Shown here one piece after another: positions 50,654 through 62,724 of a stretch of 64,000 nt of DNA. The stretch spans positions 52,860,251-52,924,250 of the forward strand of contig NC_087069.1 in the NCBI RefSeq assembly GCF_963678635.1, in the 5' to 3' direction. Below the pieces are notes generated by a model, which was given only the letters and a program-made list of their open reading frames with translations, had not been told where the DNA came from and made no database searches. A program made the position numbers and the translations under genes. This DNA comes from Symsagittifera roscoffensis. Its lineage: Eukaryota; Xenacoelomorpha; Acoela; Convolutidae. Positions within the stretch are counted from its first letter, which is position 1. Each line of letters starts with the position of its first letter.

Positions 50654-52478
50654 ATGGACAGTTTGAATGTCTCAAGATTCGAACAAAATTTTCGGTCATC
50701 ATCAAGGGACTCGGGCAACCAATCAGCACGTAGTTCCAGTTTTTTTATTGTCATTTCAAGAGGCGAATCGCTTCATTTGAGTAGCGAAATAAGCGAAGAA
50801 AGAAGCAACCACTCTGGCAGTTCTTCTAATCAAAACTGGAACAGGTTGGTAATTTAAAAAAAAAACACTTAAAACTAAGGCTCTTTTTACAATTTTCGCA
50901 GCCATTTTCCATATTCCATAATTCGCATTAATTATACTTTGACTAAAGGTTATCAGCATCAAAAATAGATTCAAATTGTATTGATAAAATTTCGGGTCTT
51001 AAATTTCAACTTAAATTGGTTTACACTCATGTTTTTTTGTTTATATTTGTTTTTAATCAGTTTTAATCTAACTTTTTTTAAGAAATATTTCTATGCAGTT
51101 TAAATATAAATTTTCTCGACATTTTGGAATCTCATTTTTTAAATCTAATGTAGATATAAAACTTAGAATTTAGAATTTAGATATAAAACTATAAAATATT
51201 TGATTCAGTTAATTTTTGCTCCTTAAATGGCATGGATCACTATAACAGGTGCAAAATGATTTCTTGGAAAGGGTAAATTTTGCCAAAATCAATTTTTAAT
51301 GTTAAAAAAAGAATAGAGAATAGGGGCGGCGTAATTTATTAATTTTTGAATGGCCCTAAAAACCAACTTAAATCGATTTTGTGTAGAATTTAATGGATTT
51401 TGAATTGCTTTCCATATAAAAAGTTTGATTTTTCTACGGCATTTTGTTGATCAGATTGCTGAAAACCCACCGGTACTAGTTTACAAAACACGTTTTGATG
51501 TTTGCTAAGCAGAAAATGCCAGAACGAGATTCGAACCTACGCATTGGGGATGGCTCTCGGATTCGTACCCCCTAGACTGTTTAGGAACATTTTTCCATAT
51601 GAACATTTAGTAAGTTTCTAACTTTTAGAGTTAACCGCATACTGAACCTCTGGTTTTTTGGGCGACCACCGCATTTTTGAGGGAACAAATTAGTACTTCA
51701 AATCCGTTGTAATATTATGGCGCTATATGTCTGTAGAAAAATCAATTTTTATCAAATTATTTTTTGTTAGTGCGCATAGACACATTTGTTTTGATAGAGA
51801 TTTTTAAAGAAAAACCGTTCAAGAATAATATTGCCCGACTTTTTCCATACACTTCAACTAGAGAAAAGAGTTTTTGTTATTTGGTTTGTTATTTGACATT
51901 TTATTTATTATTTTCTTAGGCCTTCAAACGATCAAAATGTCACAGGCGAAATTGTGAAAATTTTAGTGCCCGAACCTTTCCAAGTTCGCAATTCCGACTG
52001 TTTTAAGCAAAATTTTGGTTTATCGTCAAATCAAAACAATCAAAATGGATCCGAAAACATTGTCAGGAGTTCGGCTCAGTTGAACGAAAATGACCAAAAT
52101 TTGCAAACGTCTAGTGGACCAAACAGAAATTCTCTGATCAGATTTAGAAACGGTTCTGCTATTAGCCAGGACTCATTCAATGATGAGCCAAATCTAATCA
52201 ATTCATCAAGGAGATATGCAACAGTTCCTCCAGCAACTGGCATATCAAGGACTCAAAGCTCCAGTAAAGTCAGAAGCTTTTCAGAAGGACTCAAAAGAAA
52301 AGTGAGACTATCGTCAGTTTTGGAACGCATTAAACATATCGACCTTAGCAAAAGACGAATGAAATTTAAAAAAGGAAACTTTATATTTCGAGAGTTGTTT
52401 GTTCAACAAGAAAGTGTGAACAGAAACTTGGTTGCAACAGACATTTTTTCATCAATTTTTTTTCCTCGAGTAGTTTAA
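50654..52478 (+). CDS. Candidate two-exon host gene, Ser/Asn-rich protein
   Basis: Exon 1 is 50654-50844 and exon 2 is 51920-52478. Exon 1 begins with an ATG and encodes a Ser-rich stretch (SSSRDSGNQSARSSS, SGSSSNQNW). Donor AACAG|GTTGGT and acceptor TTTTCTTAG|G join in frame to exon 2, giving 249 residues. Exon 2 starts PSNDQNVTGE, continues with Asn/Gln/Ser-rich text (SSNQNNQNGSEN) and ends basic (KRKVRLSSVLERIKHIDLSKRR). The same composition on both sides of the intron supports one gene. The GTTGGT donor is weak, and further exons may exist. No domain is recognised, and a mostly disordered protein is likely. Confidence 0.45.
51517..51592 (-). other. tRNA-like sequence within the intron
   Basis: On the minus strand, GTCTAGGGGGTACGA resembles an A box and GTAGGTTCGAATCTCG a B box with the correct GTTCGAA core. 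They lie about 30 bp apart. The acceptor stem does not pair convincingly, so this is probably a tRNA pseudogene or a SINE fragment. Confidence 0.35.
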
Positions 52479-53384
52479 TTATCTGTGAGAAACTTAGTAG
52501 CTACTTTTTTCATAAAATTGAAAAAACTAGTTTAGTTATTTCTGATAGTGATAATTTATAACTTTGAATGTAGAACTCCTCCTTTTCTAGTAACTGTGAG
52601 CTAGCAATTATAGATGTTCCATATCAAATAACTGGCTATAACTCAATCAACCTCTACTCAAAATGCGCCATTTATTTATAACGCGACCTAAAAAATGTAT
52701 TCAGACTACAAGCCTATAGTAAGACGGAGGCGACGCAAAACACATATTTCGTAACAAGGCCAATTTCTGCACTGGATAGGATCACAATTTTGTGTCTGAG
52801 TGTTCCTGAATTCCAGAGACAATAACCTTAAAACAATTTTTAAACTTTGGAACGCTCAAAGAAAAAAAAAGAAGAAGAGAAGAACAATGTTGTGTTCTGT
52901 TGTTCATACCTGTCAAAAATCCCAAAATAATTCAATACTTTCTTTCGGTCGCGCTGGTTGTTCACGGTTGCGGACACATTTTCTCGGTCCGCAAAGTCTG
53001 GAAAAACTAAATATGGGTCGCGGCGGTCTGTAACTATCCAATTTTGGTCGGGGCAGCCTGGAAATACCAAAATTTGTTCGCGACCGTCTGATCATAAAAC
53101 CTAGACCCAGGCGGTAAAGTGAAACAAAGTTGAACAAAGAACAATTTTCGGTATAAACGGAGAAAGTCCAGCAAAGTCGAAAACGGACATCGTTTGACTG
53201 AAAGGTAAAAAAATAGACATCATTCGACCATTTCGGTCAAATCTTGAGTCGAGAACATCAGCCGGGTTGAGGACATTTTCTCAATGCCTCTATCAATTTT
53301 CGCCTCTTAACGATTTTCAATGACCTATTTTTCACGGATATTTACGCATTTTCTTGGATAAAATATCACTTTATATATGAATTA
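52479..53384. other. Intergenic DNA with G/C-rich minisatellite
   Basis: AT-rich, with one exceptional island at about 52945-53095. GGTCGCG...GTCTG phrases repeat about every 50-60 bp (GGTCGCGCTGGTTG, GGTCGCGGCGGTCTG, TTCGCGACCGTCTG). No gene supported. Confidence 0.4.
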
Positions 53385-53870
53385 TGATGACTAGTAAAAA
53401 CTGATATTCTATTTTCATTTTTTTGGCGGGAGCTGTGTTTTTCTGGGGACTCTGAGTGAAAACGAATTTTTTCCACTTTCCTTCAGCTCTCTTTTTATCT
53501 AATTTCAAAACTGGTTCAAGTGTAATATGGCTACTTGCCTGATGATATGATGCAAAGTACGAAGAACAAATCTTTTCACAGTTTTTTCCTTGCTGACCAT
53601 CGATTTCACTGCTATGACAACATAAAAAATTTGATTCCGAATACAGTAAAAGTTTGTTAACTATGAAAAACAGTTAATTAATTAATTGCCTGTGCTTGTT
53701 TCTATGTTTCCTTTCCGTTCTCGATTTTGATTGGTTAATATAGTATTTGTCTATTTTCAACAGTTATGAAATAAAAAACTACCTCTCTATTAACGGGAAA
53801 AGCTGAACCGCATAATGCTTTAGTTCCATGTGTTATCTGTTGAACTTTTTTTAATTGACAGGTAAAGTTA
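53385..53870 (+). repeat. Diverged repeat block X, copy 1
   Basis: Similar at roughly 70-75% by eye to 57359-57830. Shared phrases are TTTTTTCCACTTTCCTTCA, AACTGGTTCAAGT, ATGCAAAGTACGAAGAACAAA, TCTCGATTTTGATT and TTCCATGTGTT. It flanks the relic Polinton sequence on its left. Confidence 0.65.
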
Positions 53871-55670
53871 AACATTCAATTTAAGACGAAAGTCGTAGAC
53901 AATTCTAAACCGCTTTTTTTAAAAACAAACAAGCTTCTGTAATTATAGTTTCAGAAAAAAATCAAAGTCTGCTTTAGATAAATGAGCATTGTATACGTTT
54001 TGTAAAAACGCAGCAAATGCAAGCAATTCACTATCTGAATAAACACCCGCCCCAAAAATATCAGGACTTTATGACGATAGGACTACATCAGAACGAAATA
54101 AGCTTCGATTGTCATTTCATACTAAAACTTCCATGAAAACGTTGAAAGACATGTTTTTTTTTTAGACAATGAGGCTCACCGTGTCAACTAGTATGTCGCG
54201 GCTTTTCTACTTTTGCTACCCTATCACCTTTGTGTGAATTGTTACAAATACATTTAAGTTTTAGGAAAGTATTTGAGCGCTGTTGTTTTTTTTAGCCCAT
54301 GCTGGGTAGGTTTGCTCAAACGTCTCCTGGACTAAAATGTCGCTACTTCTACCGTCCTTAACCACAGGACTGCAAAAGTAAAGAAGGGGAAGTTCTGGGG
54401 CTTTTGATTGTATGGCTACAATAGACGATTACGGCATTGATTGTCTATACCGGCCACTTAAGTGTTTAGAAGTCAACTGTAACCAGACAGAAGTTGGTAA
54501 AGTTAACATTTGGTGGCTCTGGGGCAGGACTGTTCAGAGAAGGCAATGCATGGATGTGCAGTACAAATGATTTTGAGGGAGGAGTTTCTGCTATGAACTT
54601 ACTTGCGAGGTTAAAATGTGTTTGTTTTAGAAGGATTTGTGGTCTCTAAAAACCAAGCTGGAAACTTCATCTGACTCGTTACGATTTAAGGACGGGATTC
54701 GATCAATTTCATGGGAATCGGTGTCGTATTTAAAGGCACTTAAATTGAATTGCCGACTTGGCCGTGGGATGGAGATCAAGAGTGATAAGAATTGATTTAA
54801 GTCATAGGAACGCTATGTTTGTTCTAAAGAGCGTTCTAGAGAATTGTTCTATAGAACGTTCAAGATCTCGAACTCAAGGTGCAGGTGGCTAGAAGAGCTC
54901 TTACGAGTTGAGTCCTTGAATTAAAGATGGGATTGAATCTGAACTAACCAGGAAGTGAGTAATGGAAATTCTGCTGTCAGTGCGTTCAGACTGGGGAGGC
55001 ATAATTTAAAAAGGTGCAAAATAGGTCTTTGTAAATCAAAACTTGGATTTTTTGGACTGACGTCAAGAGAAAAAAGCTAACGGTTTGAGAACTCCTAACC
55101 TGTGACGAGCCTTCTCAGCAGATCACCTGCAGTGAGCTGCTAGACATAGGGTTGAGTAAAACAAACCATAAAAACTACGAAAATTAAACGAGTGGGAGAA
55201 GCTCGTTGTTTAAAAATACAGTTAGAAGACGAAGATGCTAGCTTACGCTAGGTGATAAAAATCAAAAGTTTGTGCAGATAAGCAATTAGTGAGCAATTAG
55301 ATATTTTTTCGAAGGAATCAAGGCGAGACGATATTTTTCGGTAAACGGAGAAGCATCATGGACATAAACAAAAACTGCACTTTTACCCTGGGTAACTCCA
55401 CAGCGAAGAGTTTTCTGGGGGGGATACTTGCTTCTGAGTTTTTTTTTACAACCAAGTACTTTTTCTGAGGGGATACTTGGTTTACGTGCTGTTTGGGAAG
55501 TTTCTTTTTCAAAATACATTGATGGGCCTCTGTTAAGATTTAACAGCGGGCCTGAGGAGAAATTTTATGACGATCCGTCTTTTTCAGGTTTGGGCAAGGG
55601 GATTGCGTTAGAAATCTTCCACCTCATCAAAGGAAATTGAAAAGAGAAGTTGAACTATAAAAATACACAT
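53871..55670. other. Relic spacer, no intact gene
   Basis: Partly related to the tandem units further right: the CGCAGCAAATGCAAGCAATTCAC phrase at 54010, GCAGATCACCTGCAGTGAGCTG at 55118 and CTAGCTTACGCTAGGTGA at 55237. The GATGGGCCTCTGTTAAGATTTAACAGCGGGC box near 55521 is shared with every unit. Open frames on the minus strand here are incidental. Confidence 0.45.
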
Positions 55671-56250
55671 AATCTCATTCAAAAAACCTGTACAATCCGT
55701 CTTTTTCAGGTTTGGGCAAAAGGATTACGTTAAAAAATTTCCACATCATCAAACGAAATTGGAAAGAGAAGTTGAACTATAAAAAATACACATAATCTCA
55801 TTCAAGTAATCGAGAGATGTTTTAGAAAATAAAATATTGAGTAAACATTTAGGTCTAGGATCTCAATTGAAGGAAAGGTATCGAGATGCAACATCAGTTC
55901 CTTTTTTCATTGAAATAATGACATACACCAAGAATTTCATTCACTTAGATATTGCTCTAATAGTGGTTCAGCTCCAACAAATTAATTAATACCAGCTGAT
56001 GCAGAGATAAAGTTTTTGGACGATGAGTATACAATACATCCCTGTTCTCCCTGGACCTTAAAAATGTTACCTAAACCTTCGAAAGCATTCCTTTCTCAAT
56101 TGCCTAAAAATTTTCGATCCTTTTCCGAGCCAGTGTCTGCTAAACCTGATTGTAGGAGAGCTGCAGAAGCTCCGAAAAAAGGTAGTAATAAAGTTTCGGA
56201 GAGAAATTTTAGATTTAAAACGCAAAAGCACTTTTTATACAAAGGCAGAA
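55671..56250 (+). pseudogene. Relic Polinton packaging ATPase
   Basis: Translating across several frames recovers the ATPase pattern of the complete element: the RDVLENKILSKHLGLGSQLKE segment (near 55815), a RYRDATS segment (near 55878), and KFLDDEYTI followed by a basic, Ser/Pro-rich tail (56010-56220). The second half has no intact Walker region. Many stops and shifts show it is old. Orientation is plus, opposite to the complete element. Confidence 0.7.
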
Positions 56251-56479
56251 TCATTTTCAAAAAAAGTCAAAGGCTGCAACTGCTATTCATCATCAGACAA
56301 CCTGTCAAGAACAAATTTCAAAATTTGAACAATGTGTACTCATGCTCGTTCGCTTTATCAATAACAAAAACACTTTATCAGATTGAAACAAAAACCAAAA
56401 ACAGAGAAAATGGTAACAAAAGATTTTGATTCTTTTTACACAGCCATATATGAACGATGAAAATCAAATCATAACAAAA

Positions 56480-57330
56480 TTTTAACAGATTTGATTTGAG
56501 CTCTTTAAGAAAAAAGTTGAGCCCCTCAGACAACATTTTAATAGATGGAAGAGAAACTATGGCATCAGTTGTAGACATTGTTTTTGAATTCAAGAGAAAT
56601 TACATTGTTGTTCTTGATAATAATTTCAGTTTTCTGAAGAAAAACTCAACATCTAACATTTTCTCATTAACAAACATGTTCAAGAAAAAGACAAATGAAA
56701 CGGTTTCTTTTTCATAATCTGAAAAGTTTGAGTTTTTTGTAATCTACATGTAGAACAGTTTACGGTTTTATCAAGAACTTGAAAAGCAATTCGTTTGCCC
56801 AGATAGACATTTTGAAATAGAGTTTAATCCGAAACTTCGTTTACAAAACATGATTAACCAAAATAAAATACAAAGACTGCAATCTTTTTCGAAACAATTG
56901 AGTGAAATTTGACTTGGCTTTTGTTTACAAGTTGACTAAGTAAAAGAAGGGTGTCAAGTTTATGCTAGTGGCTGTAGGTATTTTTTTGTGATATGACAGG
57001 GCTCGATCAAAGAAAACTGGAAATGCTAGAGATAATTTGCAACCTTTCAAAAACCTATTTCATGAAAAAAGCAGATCTGAGAGCTTGCGGATCGCTAAAG
57101 GAACAGAATATGGAAGAATTTTCCAAAATTTTAGCAAGTAGAAAGATATTGAAGTATTTCAAAAATGTGTGAGGCAAAAGCAGCAGTTGCAGAAAAAGCA
57201 ATTCAGTCTTTGAAGCTCATTTATATCGTTTTATTAAATATTGTGGTGAGAAATATGTTCTCGAATTGCAAAAAGTTGTTTCCACAAAAAATGTAGAAAA
57301 TAAATTGAATGGATATATGTTCAGCCGATG
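56480..57330 (+). pseudogene. Relic Polinton integrase
   Basis: The N-terminal module is readable at 56496-56700 (KLSPSDNILIDGRET, SVVDIVFEFKRN). It is followed at 56925-57330 by core fragments: DLAFVYKLT, KGVKFMLVAVG, AKGTEYGRIF (the second Asp is replaced by Ala) and AKAAVAEKAIQSLK with the third acidic residue. Stops and shifts are frequent. The order ATPase then integrase is the same as in the complete element, so this is a collinear relic. Confidence 0.72.
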
Positions 57331-57358
57331 GAAAAAAATTCAAGTTTTAATATGAGCT

Positions 57359-57830
57359 TTGATGACTAGTAAGAACGAAATTTCTAGTTTTGTTTTTTTG
57401 ATTTTTGCTGTTTTTGAGGAGGTCTTTGATAGACAACGAAGTTTTTTCCACTTTCCTTCACTTTTGTAATTTGAAAACTGGTTCAAGTTTTTAGGGCTAA
57501 TCACCTGATGGTATAATGCAAAGTACGAAGAACAAAACTTCTCAACAATTTATTGTTTGCTCAATATCACTTTCATTGCATAATGACAACCAAAAAAGTT
57601 TAATTTTCGAATAGAGTACTAGTTAGTTATTTACGAGAAACCATTTTTGATTTTAAAAAATCGGTCTTGTCTCTATGATTGCTTTCTAATCTCGATTTTG
57701 ATTTGTCAATAAATTATTTGTCAATTTTAACAGTTTTGAAATCATAAAACAGCCCGTTCAAAAACCAGAAAACCTGAGTCTCACAATGTTTTATTTCCAT
57801 GTGTTTTCTGTTGCATTTTTCATTGGATCT
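57359..57830 (+). repeat. Diverged repeat block X, copy 2
   Basis: Counterpart of 53385-53870. The pair brackets the relic ATPase-integrase segment and suggests an old large duplication or a terminal repeat of the relic. Confidence 0.65.
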
Positions 57831-58080
57831 GAGCCTAACAAGGTTTGGATCTGAGCCTCATCGACTAGCTTAATGATAAGTTTTAGATTCAAAACACAAA
57901 ATAAACTTCGAAAAATTTGCAACAAAGTGGTCACAAGAAAAAAAATTCGTTCACTTCTAGACAAAAGGCGTTAGATCATTTCTGAGTTGCTGGTTTAAAT
58001 TTTTTCCATTATTTTTCCATTTTTTCCCTTTGGTGGTTTAAAATCATTAACGCTTCAGAGAGTTAAGTTTGTAAAAATTT

Positions 58081-59455
58081 AGTGAAAACGCAGCAAATCT
58101 GCAAGCAATGCACAATCTGAATAAACACTCGACGAAGGTATCAGCACTTCAAATATACTAACGCTGTCAGGACAACTTGTCTGCGAAGAGCATTGTGAGT
58201 AGATCACTTTCGGTGAGCTGCAAGTCATAGGGTCGGGGAAAAACAAACCCGTAACAGCTAGGGAATTGTAATGAGTGGGATAGGCTCGTTGTTCAAGTTG
58301 CTTTTTGTGCGATTGTGCCTCATCGTCGGGTTTTTGGTGAAGGGTGGACTTCAACTGCGTAAAAGGTGAAATGATAGCTGTTTTGGTTAGCGGAGAAGCA
58401 TCAAGGACATGAAAATATTTTTAAAAAACTGCGACGAAAGAGAGCCTGATTAATTCCACAAGCATGAACTGTCTGGGAGACAATTGGTTGTACAAAATGT
58501 TGTGGCTTATCTGCTAAAAAAAAACGCTCAGCCAACGAGCTGTACAGCTCGGCAGCGGTTTATAATTAATAACTTGAACTAGAAATTTTTGGCATAAAAT
58601 ATCAACTGCCTTAGGAAGGTCAAGTGTGGCGGCAGCAGTACGTAAGGCAGTGAGGTTTTTGTTAAAAGCATCCGTCATAAAAATTTTTAGGGTTCAGAAT
58701 GGGGTTTTGGTGGAGCAAAAAGTGCGAAACCCGTATTCTTGGGTGTTGTTTGGGAAGTTTTTTTTCCAAAACACATAGATGGGCCTCTGATAAGATTTAA
58801 CAGCGGGCTTTTAGAGAAAACAATTGTAGGGTTTGGTATAATTCTGGTCCTTTTCAGTTTTGAGAGAGGTGATTACGTTGGAATTTTCCTACATCAAAAA
58901 AGTAATATGGAAAGAGATGTAGAACAACAAAAAATACACATATTCAAGTCACCGAGAGATGTTTTAGAAAACGAAACATTATGCATTTGATTATGACGAG
59001 GATTTTAATGAAAAAAGTAGTATCAGGAAACAACATCTACTCCATATGGTAATTCATTTATCGATTGAGCCCCCAAAATTAGTTATCCCAAATACTCTTT
59101 ATCAGGTTCAAACAAAAGTCAAAAACAGAGTAAACCGTACCAAAAGATTTTGATTCAATTTACCTAGCTGTATATGCACGATGAAAATCAATTCGTAACG
59201 AAAATCCCACAGATTTCGTTTCAGAACTCCAAGAATAAGATTGAGCCAATCAAACAGACAAAATTTAATTCGATGGAAGAGAAAAAAAGGCATCAATTGA
59301 TGACATTGTTTGTGCTCTCATGAGAACTTACAAGGATTTTCTAGATACTAATTTTAGCATTTTGAAATCAACTCAATATCCATCAAAACTATCATTAACA
59401 AAACTCCTAACAAAAAGCCAGAGAAAGAGTATCTTTTTCAAAGTATGAAAAGCAC
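58081..59455 (+). repeat. Relic tandem unit 1
   Basis: First of three units sharing the same order: a non-coding part beginning CACAATCTGAATAAACACTCGACGA, a GAGCTGTACAGCTC palindrome (58537-58550), the ATGGGCCTC...TTAACAGCGGGC box, an ATPase fragment and an integrase N-terminal fragment. It lacks about 110 bp present in unit 2. Confidence 0.8.
58739..59450 (+). pseudogene. Relic ATPase-integrase fragment, unit 1
   Basis: The frame at 58739-58990 ends with MERDVEQQKIHIFKSPRDVL, matching the RDVELQNTHIVLFKSPRDVL region of the ATPase. TSTPYGNSFID follows near 59030. Then, near 59280-59450, ASIDDIVCALMRTYKDF and a YPSKL segment of the integrase N-terminal module appear. The region between is out of frame. 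No catalytic part of either enzyme is included. Confidence 0.7.
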
Positions 59456-60911
59456 AATCTGAATAAACACTCGACGAAGATATCAGCACTTCAAATATAC
59501 TAACGCTGTCAGGACAACTTGTCTGCGAAGAGCATTGTGAGTAGATCACTTTCGGTGAGCTGCAAGTCATAGGGTCGGGGAAAAACAAACCCGTAACAGC
59601 TAGGGAATTGTAATGAGTGGGATAGGCTCGTTGTTCAAAACGGGCAAGTTGCTTTTTTGGAAAAGTTGCTGGAAAACGAAACCAACTTAAATGGTCCTTT
59701 ACATGACTCAAGTTCTAGCTTACGGTAAGTGAAAAATCAAAGAGATGCTGCAGATAACCAATTACTGAGAGCGATTGTGCCTCATCGTCGGGTTTTTGGT
59801 GAAGGGTGGACTTCAACTGCGTAAAAGGTGAAATGATAGCTGTTTTGGTTAGCGGAGAAGCATCAAGGACTTGAAAATATTTTAAAAAAACTGTGACGAA
59901 AAAGGGTCTGATTAATTCCACAAGCATGAACTGTCTGGGAGATAATTGGTTGTACAAAATGTTGTGGCTTATCTGCTATAAAAAAACGCTCAGCCAACGA
60001 GCTGTACAGCTCGGCAGCGGTTTATAATTAATAACTTGAACTAGAAACTTTTGGCATAAAATATCAAGTGCCTTAGGAAGGTCAAGTGTGGCGGGCGCAG
60101 TACGTAAGGCAGGAGTTTTTTGTTAAAACCATCCGTCATAAAATTGTTAGGCTTCAGAGTGGGGTTTTGGTGGAGCGAAAAGTGCGAAACCCGTATTCTT
60201 GTGTGTTTTTGGGAAGTTTTTTTTCCAAAACACATAGATGGGCCTTTGTTAAATTTTAACAGCGGGCTTGTACAGGAAAAAGTTTTGGAGGGTTTTGTAT
60301 AATTCTGGTCCTTTTCAGTTTTGAGAGATGTGATTACGTTGGAATTTTCCCACATCAAAAAAGTAATATGGAAAGAGATGTAGAACTACAAAAAATACAC
60401 ATAGTCACCGAGAGATGTTTTAGAAAACGAAACATTATGTAATTGATTATGATAAAGAATTCATTTAAAAAAGTAGTATCAAGATGCAACATCTACTCTA
60501 TATGGTAATTCACTTATCGATTGAAACCCCAAAATTAGTTATCCAAAATACTCTTTATCAGGTTCAAACAAAAGTCAAAAACAGAGTAAACCGTACCAAA
60601 AGATTTTGATTCAATTTACCTAGCTGTATAAGCACGATGAAAATCAATTCGTAACGAAAATCTAACAGATTTTGTTTCAGAACTCCAAGAATAAGATTGA
60701 GCCAATCAAACAGACAAAATTTAATTAGATGGAAGAGAAAAAAAGGCATCAATTGATGACATTGTTTGTGCTCTCATGAGAACTTACAAGGATTTTCTAG
60801 ATACTAATTTTAGCATTTCGAAATCAACTCAATATCCATCAAAACTATCATTAACAAAACTCCTAACAAAAAGCCAGAGAAAGAGTATCTTTTTCAAAGT
60901 ATGAAAAGCAC
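59456..60911 (+). repeat. Relic tandem unit 2
   Basis: Same organisation as unit 1 with a period of about 1.46 kb. The palindrome is at 59999-60012 and the ATPase/integrase fragment at 60208-60907. It is more diverged in its ATPase part than units 1 and 3 are from each other. Confidence 0.8.
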
Positions 60912-62370
60912 AATCTGAATAAACACTCGACGAAGATATCAGCACTTCAAATATACTAACGCTGTCAGGACAACTTGTCTGCGAATTGCATTGTGAGTAT
61001 ATCACTTTCGGTGAGCTGCAAGTCATAGGGTCGGGGAAAAACAAACCCATAACAGCTAGGGAATTGTAATGAGTGGGATAGGCTCGTTGTTCAAAACGGG
61101 CAAGTTGATTTTTTGGAAAAGTTGCTGGAAAACGAAACCAACTTAAATGGTCCTTTACATGACTCAAGTTCTAGCTTACGGTAAGTGAAAAATCAAAGAG
61201 ATGCTGCAGATAACCAAATACTGAGATTGATTGTGCCTCATCGTCGGGTTTTTGATGAAGGGTGGACATCAACTGCGTAAAAGGTAAAATGATAGCTGAT
61301 TTGGAAGCGGAGAGGCATCAAGGACTTGAAAATATTTTAAAAAAACTGTGACGAAAGAGAGCCTGATTAATTCCACAAGCATGAACTGTTTGGGGGATAG
61401 TTGGTTTTACAAAATGTTGTGACTTATCTGCTATAAAACAAAATGCTCAGCCAACGAGCTGTACAGCTTGGCAGCGGTTTATAATTAATAAATTGAACTA
61501 GAAACTTTTGGCATAAAATATCAAGTGCCTTAGGAAGGTCAAGTGTGACGGGAGCAGTACGTAAGGCAGGAGTGTTTTGTTAAAACCATCCGTCATAAAA
61601 ATTGTTAGGGTTCAGAGTGGGGTTTTCGTGGAGCGAAAAGTGCGAAACCCGTATTCTTGGGTGTTGTTTGGGAAGTTTTTTTTCCAAAACACATAGATGG
61701 GCCTCTGATAAGATTTAACAGCGGGCTTTTAGAGAAAACAATTGTAGGGTTTGGTATAATTCTGGTCCTTTTCAGTTTTGAGAGAGGTGATTACGTTGGA
61801 ATTTTCCTACATCAAAAAAGTAATATGGAAAGAGATGTAGAACAACAAAAAATACACATATTCAAGTCACCGAGAGATGTTTTAGAAAACGAAACATTAT
61901 GCATTTGATTATGACGAGGATTTTAATGAAAAAAGTAGTATCAGGAAACAACATCTACTCCATATGGTAATTCATTTATCGATTGAGCCCCCAAAATTAG
62001 TTATCCCAAATACTCTTTATCAGGTTCAAACAAAAGTCAAAAACAGAGTAAACCGTACCAAAAGATTTTGATTCAATTTACCTAGCTGTATATGCACGAT
62101 GAAAATCAATTCGTAACGAAAATCCCACAGATTTCGTTTCAGAACTCCAAGAATAAGATTGAGCCAATCAAACAGACAAAATTTAATTCGATGGAAGAGA
62201 AAAAAGGCATCAATTGATGACATTGTTTGTGCTCTCATGAGAACTTACAAGGATTTTCTAGATACTAATTTTAGCATTTTGAAATCAACTCACTATCCAT
62301 CAAAACTATTATTAACAAAACTCCTATCAAAAAGCCAGAGAAAGAGAGTCTTTTTCAAAGTATGAAAAGG
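60912..62370 (+). repeat. Relic tandem unit 3
   Basis: The 83-residue ATPase-fragment frame (61657-61908) is identical in translation to that of unit 1 (58739-58990). This implies recent exchange between alternate units. The palindrome is mutated (GAGCTGTACAGCTT near 61456). The integrase fragment at 62159-62365 has the longest open version. Confidence 0.8.
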
Positions 62371-62422
62371 TTGAGTATATAGTAATCTAAGGTGGGACCA
62401 CTTACAACTCTATCAAAAAATT

Positions 62423-62622
62423 NNNNNNNNNNNNNNNNNNNNNNNNNNNNNNNNNNNNNNNNNNNNNNNNNNNNNNNNNNNNNNNNNNNNNNNNNNNNNN
62501 NNNNNNNNNNNNNNNNNNNNNNNNNNNNNNNNNNNNNNNNNNNNNNNNNNNNNNNNNNNNNNNNNNNNNNNNNNNNNNNNNNNNNNNNNNNNNNNNNNNN
62601 NNNNNNNNNNNNNNNNNNNNNN
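62423..62622. other. Assembly gap (200 N)
   Basis: Exactly 200 undetermined bases, probably a fixed-size scaffold gap placed at the end of the tandem array. Confidence 0.97.
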
Positions 62623-62724
62623 TAGTCTGATGATTTTGAATTTATTGCAAATTTTTGAAAGAAAAGAAAAATGTAAGAATTTTTCGCTGCGGAATGGGGG
62701 TTTATAATCGGAGAGAGTCACCAT

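Noticed and set aside
58079-61167. Minus-strand frames containing EQRAYPTHYNSLAVTGLFFPDP in each relic unit
   Set aside because: They lie antisense in the non-coding part of the tandem unit, show varied ends and match nothing I recognise. Repetition reflects unit copying.
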